The translations under genes and the position numbers were made by a program. The notes below the pieces were generated by a model. That model searched no databases, was not told the origin of the DNA, and saw only the letters and a list, made by a program, of their open reading frames with translations. Below, one piece after another: positions 33,476-41,840 of a DNA stretch of 64,000 bases. Source of the stretch: Verrucomicrobiota bacterium (GTDB lineage: Bacteria > Verrucomicrobiota > Verrucomicrobiia > Palsa-1439); the NCBI GenBank assembly GCA_003164675.1, contig PLTX01000018.1, positions 18,765 to 82,764 on the forward strand, in the 5' to 3' direction. Numbering within the stretch: position 1 is the first letter of the stretch; each line of letters begins with the position of its first letter.

Positions 33476-34999
33476 ATGAAGCTTCAGGAAATCGTCAGCA
33501 ACCCATACGAAGGACGGGAGGTGATCCGTCGCTGGATCGCCATGGCGGTCTGGGCCGTGATGGCGCTGATCATTGCGGACTGGATCGCGACCGAGCACCT
33601 GCTGCGGCTGGCGGCGTTGGGGGGCATCGCCTTGGGGATACTGGTGGCGGCAGGAATGAGACGAAATGCCTGGCTGTTGATTATCGTCGGCTACGCCTTT
33701 AGGGGTTCGATCCACGCGCTTCACGTGCCGTTGTCGCTCTATGACGTGTTGGTGCTGCTGACAACGTTCTCGTACATGTTGCAGCGTTTCGCGGCCGGCT
33801 CGTTCACTCAGCGGTCGTTGGGTGTGTTGGACTGGCTACTGGGCCTCAACTGCGCCCTGATGGCAGTGACATTTCTGTGTCACCCCGTGGGGTTGCGCTC
33901 ACTCGGCTCGCAAACCATGGGAGCCGCGCCGTACTTTAATATTTTTATTGCGTGCTGTGCGTTTTGGGTGATAGTGCATCTGCCGGATTCCTATCGGAGC
34001 GTCAGCCGAATTCCGTTGTGGCTGATTGCCGGGGTAAGCTTTTCTGCCCTTGTACCGATCATGGTGCACATCTTTCCTGCCATCACACCTTATGCCTGGT
34101 TTTTCTACGGCAACGTCGACATCTCGGAATATGCGGCGAGTCTCCATGCGGCCACTTCCACTGCGCTCGAGCCGCAAGTCAGACGCTTCACGGATCTGGC
34201 GCCCTTTGGGCTGATGCTGATACAGGTTCTGGCGGCTTATTACCCGCTGCGCACGTTGCTTAATCCACTGCGCCGGCGGTTTTATCTGTTTGTGTTGGGC
34301 ATTGCGGCCGTGCTGGCCTCGGGTTTCCGAAACACCTTGCTGTTCGCGTTCGCTTCGCTGGCGTTGGCGTCCTGGTTCCACCGTGGCTGGCGCGAAGTGA
34401 TCATGGGGGGCGCGACCGGGCTGTTGCTGCTGGGCCTGCTGGTGTTCGGCCAGGGGCGGTTCTATCAATTGCCGTTGCCGGCCCAACGGGCGCTTTCGTT
34501 TCTGCCCGGGCAGTGGGCGGAACCGATCGAGGGGGAAGTCAAGTCGAGTAATTCGCGTTTCGAATGGTGGCGTCAGATTCTCGAAGAAGGCACCATCAAG
34601 AACTGGTGGCTGGGCGACGGGTTCGGGGTCAGTGAGAACGACTATGAACTGCTAAGAGGCCCAGGCCATTTTGCGGAATTCGCCACGCTGAGCGGCGCCT
34701 TCCACAACGGCCCATTGACCACCATTCACTATGCCGGGGTAGTCGGGCTGGTTCTGTTCTATTCGCTCATGATCGCCGCGGCGATCCAGTCGGTGAAATG
34801 CGTTCAGCGGTGCCGTGGCACGCCGCTGCTGCCGGTGGCGATTTTCCTGGCCATCCAATTGGTGTGGATTCCCATCCATTACACATTTGCGTTCGGTGCG
34901 TTCAACGTACAACTGCCGGAGCACATCTTCCTGATTGGCCTGCTGTTGTTGGTCTGGCGCATGAGTGAAGCCAAGTGGGCCTGTTGCCCAAATCACTGA
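33476..34999 (+). CDS. O-antigen ligase/polymerase-like membrane protein (copy A)
   Basis: A 507-residue protein with about 10-12 membrane helices and a large outer loop with SGAFHNGPLTTIHYAGVVGL. This is the layout of Wzy polymerases and WaaL ligases, although no single signature decides between them. It matches the protein at 57247-58815 almost from end to end (AFRGSIHAL, HPVGLRSLGS, PYFNIFI, WLGDGFGVSEND). After RMSE the last residues AKWACCPNH come from an inverted-repeat element, so the original tail seems to have been lost. It acts on lipid-linked saccharide in the periplasm, by inference. Confidence 0.75.
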   Translation: MKLQEIVSNPYEGREVIRRWIAMAVWAVMALIIADWIATEHLLRLAALGGIALGILVAAGMRRNAWLLIIVGYAFRGSIHALHVPLSLYDVLVLLTTFSYMLQRFAAGSFTQRSLGVLDWLLGLNCALMAVTFLCHPVGLRSLGSQTMGAAPYFNIFIACCAFWVIVHLPDSYRSVSRIPLWLIAGVSFSALVPIMVHIFPAITPYAWFFYGNVDISEYAASLHAATSTALEPQVRRFTDLAPFGLMLIQVLAAYYPLRTLLNPLRRRFYLFVLGIAAVLASGFRNTLLFAFASLALASWFHRGWREVIMGGATGLLLLGLLVFGQGRFYQLPLPAQRALSFLPGQWAEPIEGEVKSSNSRFEWWRQILEEGTIKNWWLGDGFGVSENDYELLRGPGHFAEFATLSGAFHNGPLTTIHYAGVVGLVLFYSLMIAAAIQSVKCVQRCRGTPLLPVAIFLAIQLVWIPIHYTFAFGAFNVQLPEHIFLIGLLLLVWRMSEAKWACCPNH

Positions 35000-35117
35000 A
35001 TTGTGTTTTCCAAATGGTTTTCTCGATCCGGAGCCCTCGATTTCCAAGGAAACTCGGGGTGTCACAATACGAATATGGAGCCTCTTGTGGTGTGTGGAGC
35101 ATTTGGGCAACAGGCCC
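34977..35117. mobile_element. Small element bounded by perfect 17-base inverted repeats
   Basis: GGGCCTGTTGCCCAAAT (34977-34993) has its exact reverse complement at 35101-35117; 107 bases lie between. Internal sequence can form a hairpin (CCCTCG...CGGGG). There is no open frame. It covers the 3' end of the ligase-like gene. It could be a MITE-like insertion or the edges of a lost IS. Confidence 0.6.
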
Positions 35118-35159
35118 AAGTGACCTGACCCCCTTATACGCGGGTGATAGACATTGATG

Positions 35160-35935
35160 CTCTCAACTCGTTTCAAAGTTGGCGAGCCGTAAACTAGCAC
35201 ATTGTTGCCTCTGCGATCAACCTCATCAATTGTCCATGGTCCATCTGTAATCTCTGCCCCATGCGCCGGTGTCGTGCCTAGCGTGTTATGCACCTTGCAG
35301 AAGTTGAACACCGCCACAAACAAACTGATTGCGGCCTTGTGGTTGCCCGGCTTCCTTGACCAGCCGGGCCCTAGACGGGCAAATCGCTTGTTGAAGTGCC
35401 GGACGGTCAGATTGGTACGCTCCACGAAGCTGGTACCAATACGGTCTTTGCGAGGCACACCGGCGACTATGTCCACTCGGACCTCGGTGCACCGGGGCGG
35501 GGAATGGCGCCGATTCGGGTTTGTGTTGTTGGGGTCATGCTGGCTGTAAATCTTTTGCATAACGTCGTAGTTCAAGCGCGGCAGCAAATAGCGCCGGATG
35601 ATTTCGGGGTACGGTTGCCAGCCGTCAGTGGTGATCTGGATACGACCCGCAATCCGTTGCTCCACGTCGGCAATAAACGCCTCTGTGTTGGGGTAATCAC
35701 GCTTTCCCGTGTGGTAGGACACAATCAGCTTCTCACGGGCTGTGACGGCCAAATAGGTGTACTGGTCGCCTCATTCTGTGTCATCTGCTGAGGTGATGCG
35801 TTGTTGTCGGATACCGACCCGGCTCCAAAGCTCATCAATTTCGAGTGAACCGGTCTCCATGTTTCGCACCAGCTTGTCGTGGAGCTGGTCGCACTTGTCG
35901 CCAACCACCCGCAAGCCACGAACAGCCGCTGCGCA
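35160..35935 (-). pseudogene. IS1-like transposase relic
   Basis: One minus frame gives VRGLRVVGDKCDQLHDKLVR, the acidic segment IDELWSRVG, then a TGA (35771-35773), then GDQYTYLAVTAREKLIVSYH, ITTDGWQPYPEIIRR with a DDE Asp, VERTNLTVRHFNKRFARLG and SLFVAVFNFCKVHNTLGTTPA. These strings are diagnostic for IS1-type DDE transposases. The N-terminal helix-turn-helix part is missing and replaced by an IS5 fragment. Not functional as it stands. Confidence 0.8.
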
Positions 35936-36074
35936 ACAGATACAACAAGGCGTGGACGACCAACCGTCGATCCACCGGAGGGCGACCCCGTTTCTTGGGA
36001 AGCGGCAGCAGCGGTTCGAGCTGTTGCCATTGTGTTTCGGTCAAATCAGTCGGGTAACACTTGGGAGTTTGCAT
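35930..36074 (-). pseudogene. IS5-type transposase N-terminal relic
   Basis: CYPTDLTETQWQQLEPLLPL, then KKRGRPPVDRRLVVHALLYL and LRSGCSW, is the N-terminal DUF4096 part of IS5-family transposases. The frame then runs into the IS1-like relic, so one element interrupted or replaced the other. Confidence 0.8.
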
Positions 36075-36121
36075 CCCAAGTCTGAACCAAATCCCGTGCG
36101 CTACCGGAAGCCCAAAATCAT

Positions 36122-36274
36122 CTTTTCAAACACGCTCTAAGGAAATATCGCCAACTGCTGGCCAATGCCCGCGTGGACCCGCCGCAAGACGATCCGCGCA
36201 ACAAATGCGCCTATCACCTCTTCGTCGTCTATGTCGAGAACCGCAACGCCGTGCGCGCGGCGTTGGAGACGTGA
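36122..36274 (+). pseudogene. C-terminal fragment of a DegT/DnrJ-type sugar aminotransferase
   Basis: The plus frame codes RKYRQLLANARVDPPQDDPR, then NKCAYHLFVVYVENRNAVRA and ALET before TGA at 36272. The string YHLFVVxVENRxAxRxAL is the end region of DegT/DnrJ/EryC1/StrS enzymes, which aminate keto sugars. The rest of the gene and about ten C-terminal residues are gone. It lies against IS relics and overlaps the 3' end of the YfhO-like gene on the other strand. Confidence 0.7.
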
Positions 36275-38550
36275 GGTGTGCAGAGCATCACCACCAAAAG
36301 AATCCCGGTAAGACTCAGTGCCGCGCCCATCCCAAACGAGGCTGGAAGGTATTTCAACTCCACGAAACTGCTTCCCGCGCTGACCGGCACAGCCTGCCAT
36401 AAGCCTTGCGCTTCAACCAATGGTGTTGGCCGGCCATTAACCGTTGCCCGCCAGCCGGGGTACAACCGCTCGCGCACAATCAACCATCCCTCTTGCGGCG
36501 CGTTGACATGCACGCGGATGCGCCCCGACACGTACGATTCAATCTGGACCCAGTCGGTTTGGCTGTCCAGACCACTCGGTGCCGCCGCAAAACATACGCG
36601 CGGCTCGACACGAAGGTTCTCGTAGATGTCCACCTCCCGGCTGTATCGGAGCCGCCACTCCCCCGCGGGCGGCGTGGCGGCGGGCGGCACGATGAAATAT
36701 CTCACGTTCAACGCGTCCCAGTTATTCGCCTTCAGCAGTGGGTTCTTGGGGATAAGTGAATCATAGATGCGCGGATCATTGAGTCCGTGCATCATGAGCA
36801 TGTTCTCCCGCGCCGTCGGCGGATCGGTTTCCGCATTCCAAGTCGAAGCGACTCGGAAGGTGCCTTTCTGTTGTTGGAGAAAATCAAGCGCCGGCGTCTG
36901 AGGGTACTCAAATGCAGGCGGGACCGACGGCACAGTGCGCCACGAAAAGCCAACCAAATCCGCCGTATTGAAGATCAAGAATGCGACGGCAACTGTCTTA
37001 TGAAGTCGGGCCATCACCAACAAACCAACTGTGAGAAGAGCTAACAAGCTGAACCGCAACACAGCCCGACCTTTCAAGGTGAAATTGGCCACGGTGCCTT
37101 CGGCCTTTTGCCGTTGCCACGCCACGTCCGCTTTGTAAAAGCTGGTTTTCTTGGATCCAATCTGTTCCACCTGCTTGGTCACAGCCGCCCGTTTTGCGTT
37201 TACAACGCCCCCAACGCATAACGCCAGTCCAATTGCCGCAAGCAAAATCACAACAGCATTCCGCACATCGCGGGCCAGCTCCTTGTCCGGTTGCCAGAAA
37301 CGCTCCAAACCGAGCCCGGCGAGGATGGCAATTCCGACCGGTATTGGTGCTAGAGAGCGAAAATACAAGATGAGGTAAAGCGGCGTAATAAATCCCACAA
37401 TCACCGGCACCAAGATCAACACAACCGCCAGACATTTCGCATCACTACGGGCGCGTAACCCAAAAAAAGCAAGCACCACAGCGATCAACCCACAGTACAA
37501 GCGCAAATCCGCCATTCCGGGCATCGTAGCCCCCGTTCCAGGGTGCCCCAAACCGTGTAAGAGATCGAAAGTCTCGGAGTTGCCAATGGCGTCGGGGTTG
37601 ACCATTGCCGCCGCGCATGGAACAACCGCCAGCGGCCTCTGCAACATGAGTGCCGGCCACTCAATTTGATTGAAGCGCTTACGAGTGTTTTGTGTAAGTA
37701 GTTCAAGATTCGGCAGCCATGCCATCGCGCCGATGCACACACCCAAAACGGAAAATGTCATGATCGCCTTGAGAGATTCCCTGATGAAACGGGCACGGCG
37801 TTGCCGCCAAACCGCTGCCACCGCGAACCCGGCTACCGGTAGCCAGACGATGACGTGGGACTGTAACGACCCGTTCAGAATAGCAAGACCATAGAACAGT
37901 CCAGCGAGCGAATAGAAGCGTCCGCGACCGTGCTCCCTCTTGAGCCCTTCCCACAGTGCCCAGCAAATCCACGGCAGGATGGCCCAGGCTCCGATGGTGC
38001 AATTCAATTCAAGATCCTGAAAGATCCGGCTGTTCAAACCAAAAATGAGTGCGCCAAACAGCGCGGCGCTCCAGCGCACCCGAAGCGAGCACAACAACGC
38101 ATACATGCCCGCCATCGCTGCCAACAGTTGGGTCGAAAAGGTGAGAATCAAGGCGATGCGCGGTGGCGCAATCCACAGACACGGAGTCGTCAGCCCGAAA
38201 AGATTGATCTGGCCCTCCCCCACAACCGGAAAGCCGCAGCCTACATGTGTGCACCACAAGGGGAAACGACCTGCCTGCAACTCTTCGTGCACAAAGTGCC
38301 ACCAAGGATAGAACGTGGCGATCCCGTCAGCCAATGTGAAATTCTGGATATGGACGTTCTTCGGCAGGACGGCGCCCCAAGGCAACTCTTTGCTCAGCAA
38401 ATCCAGCGGCGCCAATACTTCGCCAAAGAAAATCGCGCGATGAAAAACCACAATGATTACAGCCACAAACAACGCCACAGCCACCGCATGGTGGCTCAAT
38501 CTCAAGGGCTGTCGGGCAGAATCGCTCAAAACGACGGAACTATCAAACAA
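36229..38550 (-). CDS. YfhO-like multi-membrane protein
   Basis: The 773 residues have about 12-14 membrane helices, an early outer loop with APLDLLSKELPWG, and a large C-terminal soluble domain with VRVHVNAPQEGWLIVRERLY-like ending (LYPGWRATVNGRPTPL). This is the plan of the YfhO family, GT-C-like proteins that glycosylate lipid-linked polymers such as teichoic acids. The first codon is TTG at 38550, next to an IS66 relic; no ribosome site or other Met is near. The last 14 residues overlap the DegT fragment on the other strand, so the true C-terminus may have been replaced. Confidence 0.8.
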   Translation of the reverse strand: MFDSSVVLSDSARQPLRLSHHAVAVALFVAVIIVVFHRAIFFGEVLAPLDLLSKELPWGAVLPKNVHIQNFTLADGIATFYPWWHFVHEELQAGRFPLWCTHVGCGFPVVGEGQINLFGLTTPCLWIAPPRIALILTFSTQLLAAMAGMYALLCSLRVRWSAALFGALIFGLNSRIFQDLELNCTIGAWAILPWICWALWEGLKREHGRGRFYSLAGLFYGLAILNGSLQSHVIVWLPVAGFAVAAVWRQRRARFIRESLKAIMTFSVLGVCIGAMAWLPNLELLTQNTRKRFNQIEWPALMLQRPLAVVPCAAAMVNPDAIGNSETFDLLHGLGHPGTGATMPGMADLRLYCGLIAVVLAFFGLRARSDAKCLAVVLILVPVIVGFITPLYLILYFRSLAPIPVGIAILAGLGLERFWQPDKELARDVRNAVVILLAAIGLALCVGGVVNAKRAAVTKQVEQIGSKKTSFYKADVAWQRQKAEGTVANFTLKGRAVLRFSLLALLTVGLLVMARLHKTVAVAFLIFNTADLVGFSWRTVPSVPPAFEYPQTPALDFLQQQKGTFRVASTWNAETDPPTARENMLMMHGLNDPRIYDSLIPKNPLLKANNWDALNVRYFIVPPAATPPAGEWRLRYSREVDIYENLRVEPRVCFAAAPSGLDSQTDWVQIESYVSGRIRVHVNAPQEGWLIVRERLYPGWRATVNGRPTPLVEAQGLWQAVPVSAGSSFVELKYLPASFGMGAALSLTGILLVVMLCTPHVSNAARTALRFST

Positions 38551-38696
38551 GCACCGGTGTCTTGCAACAGCATTCTTTCACCGCTAGTCTCTCCCGGCAC
38601 CAGACGCGCCACGTCCCACCTCGCGCCATCGCTCGCCACCACCCACAGCGCGTCATTCAGACTTAAACTGCCAGAGCGATCCATTCCTCCTTCGCC

Positions 38697-38909
38697 TTTA
38701 CTCTGGCCCCATGCTCGCGGTGTGAACTGCTTGATCTCCGTGATCTTCGCCGCTGGCAGGCGCGTGAACAAATCTTTCAGTAGTCGAATGGATCGAGGCC
38801 GCGCCGGCGACAACTGCCCCATGTAGATCACGGCGCTACGCTCCCCGGCCTCCGGATGTCCAATGAACACCCAGTTCTCTTTTCCAAGGGCACTGGGCCG
38901 AATGGCGTT
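38697..38909 (-). pseudogene. IS66-family transposase C-terminal relic
   Basis: RPSALGKENWVFIGHPEAGE, then RSAVIY, then after a frame change CRRRGLDPFDY, and after another LKDLFTRLPAAKITEIKQFT and PRAW. These are consecutive pieces of the IS66 TnpC C-terminus (NWLFxGHPxAGxRSAxIY...CRRxGxxPxxYLKDxxTRLP). At least two frameshifts show decay. It sits directly between the YfhO-like gene and galE. Confidence 0.8.
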
Positions 38910-39080
38910 CCCAGGCCGAAATACAGAGGCGGCAAATGCCCGACTACCAGAAGCCGTGGTTTCCGCGTTTCCACCGAATTGTGCCACACGCGCGCCCCGC
39001 GAAAGTCGAGAGGCGGCGATGTTCATGCGTCGGCGATAAAGAGCTTGCTGGGAAGCACGTCGCCAGCTACAAAACTGCGC

Positions 39081-40100
39081 ATGAAAGTCTTTGTCACCGG
39101 CGGGGCCGGCTATGTAGGAAGTGTCTGTGTCGAGGAACTACTGAATGCGGGTTACCAGGTCACTGTTTTCGACAATCTGACGGAGGGCCACCGACAGGCG
39201 GTCGACAAGCGCGCGGAGTTTATCGAGGGCGACCTGGCCAACCGGTCTGTGGTGCAGGAGAGCTTCCAGCGCCTGCGACCCGACGCCGTGATGCATTTTG
39301 CGTCGAACACGCTCGTTCCTGCCAGCATGGTCCACCCCGGTCAGTACCTCGGTGACAACATCTCCAACGCCGTGAACCTGCTGGATGCGTGTGTCGCGGC
39401 GGGCACGAAGCATTTCGTCTTCTCCTCCAGTTGCGCCATTTTCGGGGTTCCCAAGACCGTTCCGATCACCGAAGACCTGCCAAAAGAGCCGATCAATCCC
39501 TACGGCGAATCCAAATGGATGGTCGAACGGATCCTGGCATGGTACGAGAAACTCTTTGGCATACGCTACGTCTGTCTGCGCTACTTCAATGCGGCCGGGG
39601 CTTCGGAGAAGTTCGGCGAACATCATCGCGAAGAAACGCACCTGATCCCGAATGTCCTCAAAGTGGCGCTCGGCCAGAAGCCGTCTGTCGATATCTACGG
39701 CACGCAGTATCCCACTCCCGACGGCACGTGCATCCGGGACTACGTGCATATTATCGACCTGGCTCAGGGGCACCGGTTGGCGCTTGGCGCGAAACGGTCC
39801 GACGTGTTCAACCTCGGCAGCGGCAACGGCTACTCGGTGAAAGAAGTCATCGAGGTGGCCCGCAAGGTCTCCGGACGCCCCATCAAAGCCGTGGAACGCC
39901 CGAACCGGCCCGGCGACCCGCCGAAGCTGGTGGCCGATTCGACAAAAATCCGCAAAGTGCTTGGTTGGAAACCGCGGTTCGATTCGGTCGAACCGATCCT
40001 CGAAAGCGCGTGGCGCTGGCACCTTGCACACCCCAACGGCTACGAGAAGGAACGTGGGACCGACGGCCCGATCATCACGTTACCGACGACGGCAACTTGA
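39081..40100 (+). CDS. galE: UDP-glucose 4-epimerase
   Basis: GalE interconverts UDP-glucose and UDP-galactose (or the N-acetyl forms). The start at 39081 gives the normal 339-residue length: VTGGAGYVGSVCVEELL, VFDNLTEGH, FEGDLAN-like IEGDLANRS, HFASNTLVPASM, FSSSCAIFG, NPYGESKWMVERIL with catalytic Tyr/Lys, RYFNAAGAS, and DGTCIRDYVHIIDLA. A longer frame to 38856 overlaps the IS66 relic and is discarded. The family Ser/Thr site is SSSCAIFG, as usual. No strong ribosome site. Confidence 0.94.
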   Translation: MKVFVTGGAGYVGSVCVEELLNAGYQVTVFDNLTEGHRQAVDKRAEFIEGDLANRSVVQESFQRLRPDAVMHFASNTLVPASMVHPGQYLGDNISNAVNLLDACVAAGTKHFVFSSSCAIFGVPKTVPITEDLPKEPINPYGESKWMVERILAWYEKLFGIRYVCLRYFNAAGASEKFGEHHREETHLIPNVLKVALGQKPSVDIYGTQYPTPDGTCIRDYVHIIDLAQGHRLALGAKRSDVFNLGSGNGYSVKEVIEVARKVSGRPIKAVERPNRPGDPPKLVADSTKIRKVLGWKPRFDSVEPILESAWRWHLAHPNGYEKERGTDGPIITLPTTAT

Positions 40101-40441
40101 TTACGTGAAGGAGCGCGTCCTCATTCTTGGCTATGACATCGGCGATTTCGACACGGGTGGGGTGCGGCTCCGTCGCATTGCCCAGTTGCTGCCACCAATA
40201 TTGCGCTCGGCTGGTTTGGTGGCGGGCGCAAGGTAGCCCGGGGACGTAATTCCGCCTTCCACCCCCTCCAGCACGATCTGGAGCTTCTGTTTGCCTGTCC
40301 ACTGCCGACATTTCACCGAGTCCTCCCTCCGTTCGAGGACCCTCAAATCCTTGGCGATTCTTCAAGGGGAGCAGTGTAATTGAAATAGGGCTTGTAAACT
40401 CGTGCGGCGTGCGGAAAATCACGAACCAAGGATTGCTCAGA
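40101..40441. other. Gap with relics between galE and the next gene
   Basis: Contains a transposase OrfA relic on the minus strand (40183-40316). A GTG at 40106 begins VKERVLILGYDIGDFDTGG, which looks like the N-terminus of a GT4-type transferase but runs into the relic. No complete gene. Confidence 0.5.
40183..40316 (-). pseudogene. Transposase OrfA relic (IS3/IS66 orfA-like)
   Basis: VKCRQWTGKQKLQIVLEGVE in one frame and CARHQTSRAQYWWQQL in the next match the helix-turn-helix start of transposase OrfA proteins (RRxWTxxQKLQIVLEGL...CRxHQISxxQYYxWRxxL). One frameshift separates the two halves. Confidence 0.7.
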
Positions 40442-41836
40442 ATGTGGACGACGAACCAAATGGGGAAATCCGATTTCTATGAACACTCGCTGGCCGACTG
40501 TTATTCGTTCTTACGGTCGAAGAGATTGATTTGGTGGGTTTTATTTGTGGCGTTGATGATGCGAAGTGCTAATGCGTTGTTTCAGCCCATCGACGAGCAA
40601 GAGGGAAGATTCTACCGCGAGATTGGCCTCAATCTGGCTCACGGATTTGGTTACACATGGACTGGCGGGAGATTTGCCAGCGATCGTGCGCCGCTGACGT
40701 CCTTCATTGTTGCGATCATCTACCGTCTGGGAGGAAATGATTGGGCAGTCCGTCAGTGCTGGGCTGTTCTCAGTGTTCTGTGCGTAGCAGCGGCTTATTG
40801 TTTGGTAAGAGCACACCACGGAATTGTTGCTGCAAATTTGAGTGCTATCGGTGTGACAATCTATCCGTATAACATTCTCATTGGGGGATGGACTTCCACA
40901 GAAACCCCGGCGGTTCTTTTGACATTTCTGTGTATTCTTTGCTTCCTGAAATGGGAGGCCACAGGATCGCTAAAGACCGCTTGTATTACTGGCGGGGTCC
41001 TCGGCTTTGCGGTGCTCAATCGTCCCCCAATGGCAGCGTACGGTCTTGTCCTGCCTTTGCTGCTCTGGCGCCATGCCCGTCAGATTGGAATGACCGCGCA
41101 ACGCAGAATCGTCTCCATCGTCGGATTTGGTGTTGTCTCAATTGTTGTAGTTTCTCCTTGGACGATTTATGTATCTCGCAAAATACAAACTCCGTGCTTG
41201 GTCACAAGTGTGGGGCCAGGCAATCTCTGGCAGGGACTAAATCCGTGGGTGGCCGAATATCTTGATGGCCGTCTCAGTTCACAGGATTTCCTGAATGAAA
41301 TCGATAGCCGTACCTATGGATTGTGGGACAACTCAGTCTCTTGGAAAGAAAAGAATCGTGCCTACAAAGCAGCCGTCCGGCAGTTCATCCAAGAAAATCC
41401 CATGGCTTTCGCACGTCTTATGGTTTATCGAACGGTCAAGTTCTGGCAGATTCCCGGTTTGAGCACTGTACGGACTACTCCGGATAAACGAAACCATTTT
41501 AAGCCCGTTATCATAGTTGGGTGTCTGTCCTATGTCCCCTTGGCAGTTGTGACTCTCGTGGGAGTTGCCGTTCTTGGTCGGAAGCGGAAGCTAGATCTGA
41601 TCGGGATTTATCTCATTTGGATCGTTGTCGCCTTTGTGACAAACGTACCGTTTTCGTCGACGATTACGCGCTACCGCTTCGCTAGCGGGATTGATGACCT
41701 GATGATATTGATCGCAGCAATTTATCTCGCGGCACGGTTTAACCATTCCGATGCGACAGCTTGTCCTGAAAGGAATTATACTGCTTCCCCTGTGCGCTCA
41801 ATCGGGTCATCTGATGGACATTTGCCGATTTGCTGA
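40442..41836 (+). CDS. GT-C type membrane glycosyltransferase (GT39/PMT_2-like)
   Basis: The ATG at 40442 is preceded by AAGGA. The 464-residue protein has about 10 membrane helices. The first outer loop holds FQPIDEQEGRFYREIGLNLA, the acidic catalytic-type motif of PMT_2 proteins, and TWTGGRFASDRAPLTSFIVA follows. The C-terminal outer loop has NPMAFARLMVYRTVKFWQIPG. It likely moves a sugar from a polyprenyl-phosphate sugar to a growing saccharide. The sequence is less GC-rich than the neighbouring genes, which hints at separate acquisition. It is convergent with the GT2-GT4 fusion gene. Confidence 0.78.
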   Translation: MWTTNQMGKSDFYEHSLADCYSFLRSKRLIWWVLFVALMMRSANALFQPIDEQEGRFYREIGLNLAHGFGYTWTGGRFASDRAPLTSFIVAIIYRLGGNDWAVRQCWAVLSVLCVAAAYCLVRAHHGIVAANLSAIGVTIYPYNILIGGWTSTETPAVLLTFLCILCFLKWEATGSLKTACITGGVLGFAVLNRPPMAAYGLVLPLLLWRHARQIGMTAQRRIVSIVGFGVVSIVVVSPWTIYVSRKIQTPCLVTSVGPGNLWQGLNPWVAEYLDGRLSSQDFLNEIDSRTYGLWDNSVSWKEKNRAYKAAVRQFIQENPMAFARLMVYRTVKFWQIPGLSTVRTTPDKRNHFKPVIIVGCLSYVPLAVVTLVGVAVLGRKRKLDLIGIYLIWIVVAFVTNVPFSSTITRYRFASGIDDLMILIAAIYLAARFNHSDATACPERNYTASPVRSIGSSDGHLPIC

Positions 41837-41840
41837 TCTC

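Noticed and set aside
34652-35752. 366-residue minus frame as one intact protein
   Set aside because: Only its first half is transposase; it begins after an in-frame TGA and its C-terminal half is antisense to the ligase-like gene.
39138-40031. 297-residue minus frame over galE
   Set aside because: It is a shadow of galE.
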